Shown here in pieces: positions 36,059-45,535 of a DNA stretch of 64,000 bases. The notes beneath the pieces are model-generated. The model saw only the letters and a program-made list of their open reading frames with translations. It was not told the origin of the DNA and did not search any database. Position 1 is the stretch's first letter. Every line of letters starts with the position of its first letter. A program made the position numbers and the translations under genes. Source of the stretch: Neorickettsia helminthoeca str. Oregon (lineage in GTDB: Bacteria; Pseudomonadota; Alphaproteobacteria; Rickettsiales; Anaplasmataceae); NCBI RefSeq assembly GCF_000632985.1, contig NZ_CP007481.1:744001-808000 (forward strand). Reading direction: 5' to 3'.

Positions 36059-39000
36059 TTATTCATCTTCATCAAGTGGAGGTGGGCCTTCTTTTTTTTC
36101 CGAGCTAACTGTTCTTATCCGGCCTTTTTCAGGCTTCACCTCAGCTTTACGCGGATCTACTTTCTGCTCAGGCGCAACATCAGACTGATTCCCATGATCT
36201 GCGAAAATAGCGCTAAAAATGTTTTCCCCTTCTGTAGTAGGTATTTGGGTATCTGCAGTACTATCGCTACGAACCTCACTTACTTCGAACATCCCAGTGG
36301 CATCTTCTTCATGATGACTCGTCTCTACTGGCTCATCTTGTGCACTAATAGGAGCTTCACCCACATCACCACCAAATCCTCGGAGCACGGTTACACCACT
36401 TTCTCCTGTATCACTATCGGAAGAACCGATGAACACATTATCATGGCTATCTTGTTCCGCAGGATGAAGATGAGATTGTTCTTCACCATCAGTGCACTGG
36501 AGACTAGAACTTTCAATACTACCGAGATCTTCCACAGAGGTATCTTGACTAGTCAGTTGGTCATCCATTTCTAGATCATCAACGCGCATAGAATCCCCCT
36601 TTGGATGATCATATTCAGCGACACTATCCAGCATTAAAGATCCAAATATATCCTCTTTTTTAGCCTTATTGAGAACCCCAAATGGATCATCTTCTTTAGA
36701 TGCATTCTTTTTAGAAGCCCCAGATTTTTTCTTTTCTTTCGAGATTGCTGACTCACCTAGAGTTTCCTTTTTGACACCAAGATAATAATCTTGCAATTTT
36801 TCTCTCTCACACACATAGAGTTTTTTCAGTCCCTGGAACAGATCATCATCCTTCCTTCCTGTCACATACCTATCACAGATATGCTGCGCCGGAACACGAA
36901 GAATATTTATCCCAGGAGCACTACCCAAACTCCTGTCGCCAAACACCGCACCCAGGTGATACCCCATCAGAGCTTGGGTATAGTGTATATTTTTGAACGC
37001 CATCTTCTCATAGTAATGATCATCAAGATCGGAATTCATGCCAGCGAGATAAGTCGCGCCCCGAGCTACACCACCGGCAATATCCCCAGCGACCGAGAGG
37101 GCATTCACTGCGGCTCTAGGCGCCTGCACTTCGTTTAACTTTGATGCAATCTTAGAGCCGATGTAGTCGTTCATGGAAGAAAGTTCGTCTATACCGGTAC
37201 GCACTTTTCCAATCACAGGAACCTTCTCTATTAGATTAGCGACTAACATTTTCCCAGTCCTATACAGTCCACCAATACCATCAGAGGCAGCGTAAGCACC
37301 ACCTATGATAGCTTGAAATGGCGAAGCACCAACTAAGGCTGCTCCAACAGATTGAACTAGATCCCTCATATGATACATAATCACTGCAAGTAGGAGCAAA
37401 ATGAAAACTTCTCCAAAATCAAGTAAGCCTGAATCAGCTTCACGTAGTTGCTTTATTCTTGTCCAGTCGTAACCGGCACCTACAGGGTTCGCTAACTTAC
37501 AGTTATCATCAGAAATCCCAGGATCGTAAAACGGGTAATCCTCAAACCTACAACCTCGAGTATCGTAATCAGGTGGTATGTCTATGATTTTCGCATCTTC
37601 AGTGAAGGAAACACGCTTACTGCTCCATAGCGCGCTTGAGAATGGCAAAAATTTCTGTCCAGGCGTCCAGGCGTAAACAGTACTATCGAATATACTAAAG
37701 ACTCTGTTACAACAAACCGTATAACCGAGATTCCTATAGAACTGGTCTTTTACCATCGCTGAAAAGAGTGATACCAGCGTAAAGATCATTATCGCCTGAA
37801 AACAGAAACTCAGCGCCTGAGTAAACCAGTTATCGAAAGTGTGTTTCAATTGCCCGAAGAGCATGCCCAAGAAAAGTATTGGCATCAAAACAATCAACAC
37901 TGAGAGACCAACAAGTGCTGTCATATATACAACAAACGCATATGCTACCAGTATCACGTAAATAACCAGTACAAAGAAAAGGATCAACCACCAGAATACT
38001 CCCAATGGATATGCAAGTAGTATGGCTCTTACCTTTGTTGAGACAAGCACTTCGAACAGTGTATTTACTGTGCGATCAAGGAATGCAAAAGGCTGATCTG
38101 GCTGATAGCTGCCTCCAGTGTGTGAATTCACTACTGCAATCACTTCATTTAGGCCATCTATAAAAAGCCTGAACAGATTGTTGTAGAAAAAATCCCAACT
38201 ACTCGGAGAAATAAGTTGCAAGATAATCGCCATTTGTAGAACCTTAACAAGCAATTCACTCGCTGGATGTTCTGACATTCCGAGCAAGAACTTCAAGCCC
38301 ATCAGCACGATCACTAGGACTATCAGTGCTTTTACTAATCCGATGTAGTCATTATTTGAAGTGATGGTGTTGTATATTGCCTTATTTTGTTCAGTCAGCA
38401 ACTTTTGGAGCGTGGACCGTACACTCTCGAAGAACTGGGTATGTGTCCTCGGATCGATGACACCAGTACGGAACTCAAGAGAATAACCTCCTACATTGTT
38501 CTGATAGATTCTATCCAGTATTTTGTAATAAATTCTCCAACCAGACTCTATCTTCAGCTGCGTACAATCACTCATGGGAACCGTATCTATTTTAATAGAG
38601 TCACCTGTGTATCCAACATGCATTACTGGTGATTTTGGGTGAGTAATAGAACTAAAAGAAGTATTTGGATCTTCATCGCCATTGCGCTTGAAAAGTAGAT
38701 ACAGTCCATGACCTTTTTCCAATATACATCCACTTCTCGAAAACTTTTTCTCTATTTTTTCTCCCTTTATAAAACAGCCAGCGAAATAATCAGTAGAACT
38801 TACTTCTTCAAATGTACACGCTTCTTGTGGGAAAATTCTTTGCAGCAATCCACTTGCTCTCTTGAGAGCTTCTAAATCTAGTTCACCACAACGAAAAACA
38901 CTCTCAACATCACTTTTGGAAACCCGCAGAGAGCTAGATTCAGGCATAAAAGCCCACTTTCCTCTAACAACTAAGTCTATTGTCTCACCAGAAGTAACAT

Positions 39001-39268
39001 ATCCTGAATCCTTCCAACGTAATACTTGCTCTTTCGCGGAAGGTACTTCGAGACCGAGTCTTGCTAAGTCTGATCTTAAGAAGTCGCTATCTTTCTCAAA
39101 AAAGGCAGCTGACCTTCCCTTTGGTATTCCAAAATCGTCCGCAGCTATACACCTAGGACACTCTTGCTCACAGTGATCACATCCGGAGAACGTAAAAACC
39201 ACGAACATCAATATGAGGAGAAGCCTCACTAACGGAGAAAACTTATGTAAAATGCTATTTACCTTCAT
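36059..39268 (-). CDS. virB6-4: VirB6-family type IV secretion protein, fourth paralogue (virB6-4)
   Basis: A 1069-residue protein. The start at ATG 39268 (MKVNSILHKF) overlaps the end of the preceding paralogue by 14 bp and gives a lipoprotein signal with lipobox FTFSGC. A large extracytoplasmic N-terminal domain is followed by the hydrophobic VirB6 core (about residues 310-570, with FLGMLFGQLKHTFDNWFTQAL), the inner-membrane channel part of the T4SS. The C-terminal region (about 850-1069) is acidic and low in hydrophobics (EEDATGMFEVSEVRSD, GPPPLDEDE), plausibly exposed. Last gene of the virB3-B4-B6 operon. Confidence 0.88.
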   Translation of the reverse strand: MKVNSILHKFSPLVRLLLILMFVVFTFSGCDHCEQECPRCIAADDFGIPKGRSAAFFEKDSDFLRSDLARLGLEVPSAKEQVLRWKDSGYVTSGETIDLVVRGKWAFMPESSSLRVSKSDVESVFRCGELDLEALKRASGLLQRIFPQEACTFEEVSSTDYFAGCFIKGEKIEKKFSRSGCILEKGHGLYLLFKRNGDEDPNTSFSSITHPKSPVMHVGYTGDSIKIDTVPMSDCTQLKIESGWRIYYKILDRIYQNNVGGYSLEFRTGVIDPRTHTQFFESVRSTLQKLLTEQNKAIYNTITSNNDYIGLVKALIVLVIVLMGLKFLLGMSEHPASELLVKVLQMAIILQLISPSSWDFFYNNLFRLFIDGLNEVIAVVNSHTGGSYQPDQPFAFLDRTVNTLFEVLVSTKVRAILLAYPLGVFWWLILFFVLVIYVILVAYAFVVYMTALVGLSVLIVLMPILFLGMLFGQLKHTFDNWFTQALSFCFQAIMIFTLVSLFSAMVKDQFYRNLGYTVCCNRVFSIFDSTVYAWTPGQKFLPFSSALWSSKRVSFTEDAKIIDIPPDYDTRGCRFEDYPFYDPGISDDNCKLANPVGAGYDWTRIKQLREADSGLLDFGEVFILLLLAVIMYHMRDLVQSVGAALVGASPFQAIIGGAYAASDGIGGLYRTGKMLVANLIEKVPVIGKVRTGIDELSSMNDYIGSKIASKLNEVQAPRAAVNALSVAGDIAGGVARGATYLAGMNSDLDDHYYEKMAFKNIHYTQALMGYHLGAVFGDRSLGSAPGINILRVPAQHICDRYVTGRKDDDLFQGLKKLYVCEREKLQDYYLGVKKETLGESAISKEKKKSGASKKNASKEDDPFGVLNKAKKEDIFGSLMLDSVAEYDHPKGDSMRVDDLEMDDQLTSQDTSVEDLGSIESSSLQCTDGEEQSHLHPAEQDSHDNVFIGSSDSDTGESGVTVLRGFGGDVGEAPISAQDEPVETSHHEEDATGMFEVSEVRSDSTADTQIPTTEGENIFSAIFADHGNQSDVAPEQKVDPRKAEVKPEKGRIRTVSSEKKEGPPPLDEDE

Positions 39269-42200
39269 CGTCACCGTCGCCCTCTTGACTATCTTTTTGC
39301 GGATTCTCGGTACTTTCTGCTCCCTGTACTGGATCACCAGACTCGTAAATAGGATTTTCTACCATACCTTCCCCGGTCTTAGGTTTATCTACAGTAGCAT
39401 AGATAGGCTCCTCTTGACCTTCGGCACCTCGTAGCGAGTAAGGATTCTCGGTACTTTCTGCTCCCTGTACTGGATCACCAGACTCGTAAATAGGATTTTC
39501 TACCATACCTTCCCCGGTCTTAGGTTTATCTACAGTAGCATAGATAGGCTCCTCTTGACCTTCGGCACCTCGTAGCGAGTAAGGATTCTCGGTACTTTCT
39601 GCTCCCTGTACTGGATCACCAGACTCGTAAATAGGATTTTCTACCATACCTTCCCCGGTCTTAGGTTTATCTACAGTAGCATAGATAGGCTCCTCTTGAC
39701 CTTCGGCACCTCGTAGCGAGTAAGGATTCTCGGTACTTTCTGCTCCCTGTACTGGATCACCAGACTCGTAAATAGGATTTTCTACCATACCTTCCCCGGT
39801 CTTAGGTTTATCTACAGTAGCATAGATAGGCTCCTCTTGACCTTCGGCACCTCGTAGCGAGTAAGGATTCTCGGTACTTTCTGCTCCCTGTACTGGATCA
39901 CCAGACTCGTAAATAGGATTTTCTATTGTTTTCCCTTTGTCTGCTGCCTCTAATTTGACATCGGGTTTTCCCTCGACATCTTTCCTAGGGACACCATCTG
40001 CACCGTCATTATCGGGAGCTTTATTATCGACTTGACCTACTTTCCCTGGTTCCACTGCTTTTAATTCAATATTGCGTTTACTACGTGCATAACCACCAAC
40101 TGCTCGTTTTATCTCAGACTGCGTCGCATCGTCCATGCCAACGACAGATAACATCGCTTGGTAAGCTTGATGCCCAGCATCAGAAGGACTGCCACCACCT
40201 GCACTTCCAGTGTAACCCATCATTGTATTAGTGATCATGTCCACCATGGAATCAGTAATTTTAAGGAAACTCTTCATTGCATGCGCAACTAGGAGAAAGA
40301 CAATCACTACAATAAATGATAATGGTAAGCCCATAAAATGGGTCCTAGCTTCACCTGTAACCAGTGGAACCCGGCCTTCTATCATCATTTCAGCATCAAA
40401 CCCTAAGGGTACAAGGCTCCTAATAATACACAAGTCATCCCCGAATATATCTGTTGAAAGTATGCATCCAGGACAAACGCCAAAATTATTAATACCATAT
40501 AAAGCTGCCATCATTATCGCATTTAAGAGCGCCAGAGTCCCAAAGATGAAAATTGGACGCAAAGCAAAAGAAATCAACATTTTCAACCAACCCTCGAATA
40601 ATGGTTTGGTTCTCTGAAAGAGGAGAAAAGCAATAAATAGAGGAGCAAGTAAAAAAAGTAGTCCAGTAGCAATGAGAATCATCAGATACACAATCATTGC
40701 CTCAATGATGCAACTAAAAAATAGGAACACACCCCAGAGAATAATTGCCATTACCAACCATCCTGCAGGTCCGGCTAGAAAGAGAGCTAGCATCCTTAAC
40801 CAGAATTGATTTGTTAAAATCACACCTGCGGTTCTATCTAGGAACTCAAATGTATTATCTGGAGCATACTTGCCGCTCAAGTTGCCCGTGAAATAGTATA
40901 TCAATTCATTTGAGGAGTTGATAAACAAATTAAAAATTGTCTCTCCAAAGAAATGCCAACTATAATCACTCACCAGAAGTAGAATAAAGGCAATTTTCGC
41001 GACACGCATTACAACATCTGATCTCGGATCTCTTATGATTCCAAGTAAGAAGGAAAGCCCATACGTGATAAGGTAAAGGACAATAAATGGCTGAACAGAT
41101 GGTGCAAGCCTTTCAGCAACCAACTTATATATTTGAACAATGATCCCATCAGAACGAGGAAGGCCAGTCGTACCGATGTCGCTTCTCCCGTAGAATAAGC
41201 GCATGATTCTCTTATAGATCTCCTGAAACGGTCCAGAAAAATTTGGATACCATTCTTCTGTCGTTATTTCGACTCGATACTTGTTATCGTCGCTGATTAA
41301 GTATTTACCTGTTTTCACTGCAGCGGCGACACTACTTGTAGACGCTCCATATACACCCAGATAGACCTTCCCGCTACCTTTAAGGGAGATGCTATAAGTC
41401 CCTGGATCTACCGAGTCTGGATTAATGACAGCTCTTTTTTTGGCATCACTTTTGAAATGCAAGCTATGTACATTCGATTGCCCTGGTCCAGGTGCAACAG
41501 TTGGAGGGGTATTGCCAATGTAAATATACAGATTTTCACCGTTCTGATGGGAGCAAGATTTTCTGACACGAATACGATATCCAGAATATATGTTCTTAGA
41601 GTACAATCCGGGCTTTCCTGCAATGCCCATTAACAATGGACTTCCCGGGGCAACATTATCCGGAACAGTATACCATTCGTATAATTCCAAAGATGGTATC
41701 TTGCCATTGTATTGGTTAATATCAATACATTTTTTTACATTTGCAGCTGTGTTTGATCCATTTCCGGTACTGTATATGCATTGCTGTGCCTCATCATTGA
41801 AAGTCTGAAGAGTGAATCTCGAACTACGCGGCTTACCTATTTTCGCTACCAATAGATCAGCCCAAGCTCTCTCTGCGCCTGAATTATTTCTTCTGCGACC
41901 ACGGAAACATGGATTACTAGGATCTACAATCTCATCATACCTGATGCTGTAGATACCATTTCCGTATGGCCCATCTGACTTCAAGTTGCCACACATCCGA
42001 TTCACTTTATACGTATTGAATCTTTTCAACTGTGCAATTTTCGTTTTATCGCATCCGGTGGATTGACTGAAATATTTGTATTCTGGACTCATCTGCTTCA
42101 TTTCCTTTCTTGGATCCAAGCTCGACTGATCACCGAAGGCAACATTGCAAAAGGAGGAATCAGACAATATGGAAGGAATAGCAAATCGCATATCTACCTC

Positions 42201-42986
42201 AGCAGCGTCTATCCATCCTCCAGTTGATTCACCGACAATAACTCTATTACTCCTTGGCGTATAGCCATTATCAACTATCGCAGAATACTTTAGACCATCC
42301 GTTGTAGCCGCTGGAATCTGAAGAGGTATCATAGTGTTACCACGCTTTACCTCTAGATCTACCCCCTCTTTACATATAGATATTGGATCTAGTTTCTTAC
42401 CAGACTTTGAAAGAATGTCTTTGTTCTTCGAGTCCTTGAAATCATCATTGGTGTACCAAGTAAAATCCTGGGGTATATTGGCGCAGTCAAGAAGATCGAC
42501 TTCGAGCACAGGCACTGGCTCAAATAGCACCTTCTCACCTGGCGATAAACCAAGGTTGGTATTAACATAATACCCATCCGTGTCAACTTTAGTATTATCG
42601 CAAAGAGGTCTCTTGTTCTTAGGATCCCTGAGGTTAGATGGATTATATATTCCTGGAGAGGGAGAGTTGAGTACACAGAATATGTTACTTACTTCAACTA
42701 TACTGCAATTCCAGTCCGGACACTCCTCGTATTCTGAAGTATTAAAGACTTTTCCACAAAGATCTATTTCTCCACTGACAGAGACGATTGCTTCGATGCC
42801 GGGATGAATTGTCACTCCGGAATCAATCCATAAAGTTTCAACTTTCTTTGGATCCATTCCGCTCGAATAAGCTGGGACATCAATTTTAGACAGATTCGCG
42901 TTTATACCATCACCAGGGTATACACACTCGATGTCACAGCCATTAAACAGGAACAGTAACAAAATCAACGCTATTACCTTACGCAT
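39255..42986 (-). CDS. virB6-3: VirB6-family protein, third paralogue, with EPIYA-containing C-terminal repeats (virB6-3)
   Basis: A 1243-residue protein. The lipoprotein signal MRKVIALILLLFLFNGC has a lipobox-like FNGC. A long extracytoplasmic domain (about 20-600) precedes the VirB6 membrane core (about 630-935, with FLLFQRTKPLFEGWLKMLIS). The C-terminal tail (from about 980) is hydrophilic and ends in 4.4 copies of a 47-residue repeat (residues 1022-1229). Each full repeat carries ENPIYESG, ENPYSLRG and EEPIYATVD. EPIYA tyrosines fall at 1055, 1102, 1149 and 1196. EPIYA is the host-kinase substrate motif of several T4SS effectors; its presence in a channel component is unusual. It overlaps virB6-4. 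Confidence 0.9.
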   Translation of the reverse strand: MRKVIALILLLFLFNGCDIECVYPGDGINANLSKIDVPAYSSGMDPKKVETLWIDSGVTIHPGIEAIVSVSGEIDLCGKVFNTSEYEECPDWNCSIVEVSNIFCVLNSPSPGIYNPSNLRDPKNKRPLCDNTKVDTDGYYVNTNLGLSPGEKVLFEPVPVLEVDLLDCANIPQDFTWYTNDDFKDSKNKDILSKSGKKLDPISICKEGVDLEVKRGNTMIPLQIPAATTDGLKYSAIVDNGYTPRSNRVIVGESTGGWIDAAEVDMRFAIPSILSDSSFCNVAFGDQSSLDPRKEMKQMSPEYKYFSQSTGCDKTKIAQLKRFNTYKVNRMCGNLKSDGPYGNGIYSIRYDEIVDPSNPCFRGRRRNNSGAERAWADLLVAKIGKPRSSRFTLQTFNDEAQQCIYSTGNGSNTAANVKKCIDINQYNGKIPSLELYEWYTVPDNVAPGSPLLMGIAGKPGLYSKNIYSGYRIRVRKSCSHQNGENLYIYIGNTPPTVAPGPGQSNVHSLHFKSDAKKRAVINPDSVDPGTYSISLKGSGKVYLGVYGASTSSVAAAVKTGKYLISDDNKYRVEITTEEWYPNFSGPFQEIYKRIMRLFYGRSDIGTTGLPRSDGIIVQIYKLVAERLAPSVQPFIVLYLITYGLSFLLGIIRDPRSDVVMRVAKIAFILLLVSDYSWHFFGETIFNLFINSSNELIYYFTGNLSGKYAPDNTFEFLDRTAGVILTNQFWLRMLALFLAGPAGWLVMAIILWGVFLFFSCIIEAMIVYLMILIATGLLFLLAPLFIAFLLFQRTKPLFEGWLKMLISFALRPIFIFGTLALLNAIMMAALYGINNFGVCPGCILSTDIFGDDLCIIRSLVPLGFDAEMMIEGRVPLVTGEARTHFMGLPLSFIVVIVFLLVAHAMKSFLKITDSMVDMITNTMMGYTGSAGGGSPSDAGHQAYQAMLSVVGMDDATQSEIKRAVGGYARSKRNIELKAVEPGKVGQVDNKAPDNDGADGVPRKDVEGKPDVKLEAADKGKTIENPIYESGDPVQGAESTENPYSLRGAEGQEEPIYATVDKPKTGEGMVENPIYESGDPVQGAESTENPYSLRGAEGQEEPIYATVDKPKTGEGMVENPIYESGDPVQGAESTENPYSLRGAEGQEEPIYATVDKPKTGEGMVENPIYESGDPVQGAESTENPYSLRGAEGQEEPIYATVDKPKTGEGMVENPIYESGDPVQGAESTENPQKDSQEGDGDDEGK
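39300..39923 (-). repeat. 141-bp coding tandem repeats at the virB6-3 3' end
   Basis: Four full 141-bp units and a partial 60-bp unit, almost identical at the nucleotide level, encode the 47-residue EPIYA repeats. Near identity with codon-level conservation points to recent expansion; copy number could vary between strains. Confidence 0.95.
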
Positions 42987-42999
42987 TCACCCTCACTCT

Positions 43000-45516
43000 C
43001 TATCTCTTACGCTTCGGTGGCTCTTCAGGCTCATCTTTCTCTCCATCTAAGCTCTTCCTATGTTGAGCTTCTGCTTTCTGATACTTAGCCTGAGAGTCCT
43101 GCCCTACTATTGCCTTCATGCTGTCCATGAACTGCTCAGCTGGGATTGTAGTATCGGATGCAATAGCCCCAAAAATCGAACTAGATAAAATAGAGGCATG
43201 TGAGGCAAACGCCATAATTGCATTACTAATGACAAGAAATGCTATCACCAAGCCTATTCCTACTGGCATACCTCCTGCATTCTGAGCAGCTAATATTCCA
43301 CCACCTGCGTCATAAGAAGTAGGCAAGTACACAGCCAGCAGACAGAATTTGAACAATAATAGTTGCGGCTCAATCACGCACACAGGACAAATCTGAAAAT
43401 TGAAAAGGGCAGCTACTATACCCAAAGCTACTTCAGATAAAAGTGCAAACGCGGCAAATGTAATCACAGGAGTGATAGAGACTTGTGCTAGGTTCTTGAT
43501 CCAGTTATCAAAGATGGCCTTAGTCCTTTTAAAGAAAATCATTGAAATGAATATTGGTGCAAGACATAGCAGTATCGCTACCATCACTATAGACATGAAG
43601 TATGCAATGATGATCGTGAACATTGCCTTGACTATCAGTATCAGACCAACAATTATGAAGACAAAATACAGGATACCCAGACCGCCTGAGAACAAAAAGC
43701 TAAAAATCCTCGCCCAGTTTCGCTGCGAACCAAATGGAGATAGCACTCTGTCAAGGAACGCAAGATCAACGCCACTATCATCTCCCGATACGTAATTTAT
43801 CAATTGGCTCGAGCCCTCAACAAACAGTGCAAAAAGGTGTTCATTGAAAAACTTCCAACTATTCGGCCCGAATAAAACAGCGACTATCCCTAATTTCACT
43901 AGGAAGACGATCAAATCTGCCTGAGGCGTTTTGACGAGTCCAAACAGAAATGCCAAACCATACACTGTCATGTAGAGGACTATAGACGCCTGAACAGCCT
44001 TGATTAAAACACCTCCTGCAATTGCTTTATATACAGTCCCTACAGCACCTCCAGGATTGTCGTCACTAAATTTGCCGGACTCATCAACCGTCCTATTGTA
44101 TAGGATCCTGATAATTTTACTTTTGATAGTATTGGTCGCCTTACTGAAAATCCTGATTATCTTTTCGCGCTTGACCTGATACTCCAGCAGCACATATCCG
44201 CGACTCTCCACTTTTTTATTACCCCTAGGATCAGCAATACCAACATATACGAAACTCCCCTCACCAGCGGTAACAGGAGTATTAGGCTTTACGAGTGTAC
44301 CGCTGTTATTTGAAACAGACGGCTTAAACGAAGGCGGAGCATTCCCTATGTATACGTTTACCGCAGATGCACCAGGATTTTTACATTTTCTGCTGACCTT
44401 CAAGTAGAACATACCATGAGCATTGAAATTACTTCCTATATTTAGGAAGCTAAACCTGAACTTTTCAAAAACCTCTGTTACTGGGAAAAATGTATTTAGG
44501 AACAGGGTTGGCCGATTCTCAAAAAATCCCGAGGTCGCACGTTGACATAGACCAGGAATCCTAAAACTAGGACATAGATAAAATGCGTGGTTACCCCTGT
44601 ATCCTATAATCTCCAATCCACGTAGTACAACACTTTTCGAATCTTCATCATTCTCAACAATTGGCTCATAGGCCTGAACAACTACATGACCCGCATCTTC
44701 CATGAATTTCTTACAATAGCGGTAGAGTTGGTTGCCAGCTATTTTTCTTTTTAGTATATCTATAACTGCAGCATATTCTTTAGCCGCCTCCTTCGCTTCG
44801 CTGTCACCAAAAAGGACTGCTTTACATACATCACTTCTAAAAATCGGGCCTTCCCAGTTAAACAACCGTAGTGGATCTAAGGAGTACATGACCTTGAACT
44901 CTGCTAGAGGAGTATCCAAGTTAACAACTGAGTTATGTCCCAGAGCAATTAAGCTACTATACGGTTCACCTTTTTGGTTTATGCAGTCCCCATAGTTCCC
45001 GATATAGACTCGCGGATCTTTTCCCTCACAGATTGCGCTATTCACAATACCAGGATTTAGTGCTGGTCTTAGCCCTATAAGCAGCTCATCGCCGGGAAGC
45101 ACTGATAGATTCACCTCTTTAATATTTGGGAAGTCGAGATCTATAGCCTTACAACTGTTGGTATCACAAAGGTTCTTACTTTGTTCATCAAAACAGTGAT
45201 CAGGACAAGGAGGATCACAGAAAGCATAATCCTCGGATTCTTGAAGCTGATATTCAAATACATTTCCATCTTCGAGTTCTATATTTGTTTTCACCCAATA
45301 CCCCAAGGTATCATCGTGCGAACCTTCGGCAGACGTCATATATTCCAAACAACCCTCACGTGAAACATCGTTCGGGTTGGAACAGATTTTTAAACTACCT
45401 CCTTCTAATTCGCTGGAGTCAGTAGTGGATATGCATTCCCCACCGCATCCAGATAGGGCAAGCATGAAGACCAGTAGACATATGGAAAAGCGCCCATACC
45501 GATCTATAGACCTCAA
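43000..45516 (-). CDS. virB6-2: VirB6-family protein, second paralogue (virB6-2)
   Basis: An 838-residue protein. I start it at TTG 45516 because GGAGG lies 7 bp upstream and the reading then opens directly into a lipoprotein signal (LLVFMLALSGC). Longer frames upstream overlap the previous gene's end in another frame. An extracytoplasmic domain rich in Cys (about 20-470) is followed by the VirB6 membrane core (about 530-790, with FFKRTKAIFDNWIKNLAQ). The tail is short and basic (PPKRKR), unlike those of paralogues 3 and 4. Confidence 0.87.
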   Translation of the reverse strand: MRSIDRYGRFSICLLVFMLALSGCGGECISTTDSSELEGGSLKICSNPNDVSREGCLEYMTSAEGSHDDTLGYWVKTNIELEDGNVFEYQLQESEDYAFCDPPCPDHCFDEQSKNLCDTNSCKAIDLDFPNIKEVNLSVLPGDELLIGLRPALNPGIVNSAICEGKDPRVYIGNYGDCINQKGEPYSSLIALGHNSVVNLDTPLAEFKVMYSLDPLRLFNWEGPIFRSDVCKAVLFGDSEAKEAAKEYAAVIDILKRKIAGNQLYRYCKKFMEDAGHVVVQAYEPIVENDEDSKSVVLRGLEIIGYRGNHAFYLCPSFRIPGLCQRATSGFFENRPTLFLNTFFPVTEVFEKFRFSFLNIGSNFNAHGMFYLKVSRKCKNPGASAVNVYIGNAPPSFKPSVSNNSGTLVKPNTPVTAGEGSFVYVGIADPRGNKKVESRGYVLLEYQVKREKIIRIFSKATNTIKSKIIRILYNRTVDESGKFSDDNPGGAVGTVYKAIAGGVLIKAVQASIVLYMTVYGLAFLFGLVKTPQADLIVFLVKLGIVAVLFGPNSWKFFNEHLFALFVEGSSQLINYVSGDDSGVDLAFLDRVLSPFGSQRNWARIFSFLFSGGLGILYFVFIIVGLILIVKAMFTIIIAYFMSIVMVAILLCLAPIFISMIFFKRTKAIFDNWIKNLAQVSITPVITFAAFALLSEVALGIVAALFNFQICPVCVIEPQLLLFKFCLLAVYLPTSYDAGGGILAAQNAGGMPVGIGLVIAFLVISNAIMAFASHASILSSSIFGAIASDTTIPAEQFMDSMKAIVGQDSQAKYQKAEAQHRKSLDGEKDEPEEPPKRKR

Positions 45517-45535
45517 AGCAATACCTCCACCGATC

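Noticed and set aside
39300-39923. Possible CRISPR array
   Set aside because: The 141-bp units are contiguous coding repeats without unique spacers.
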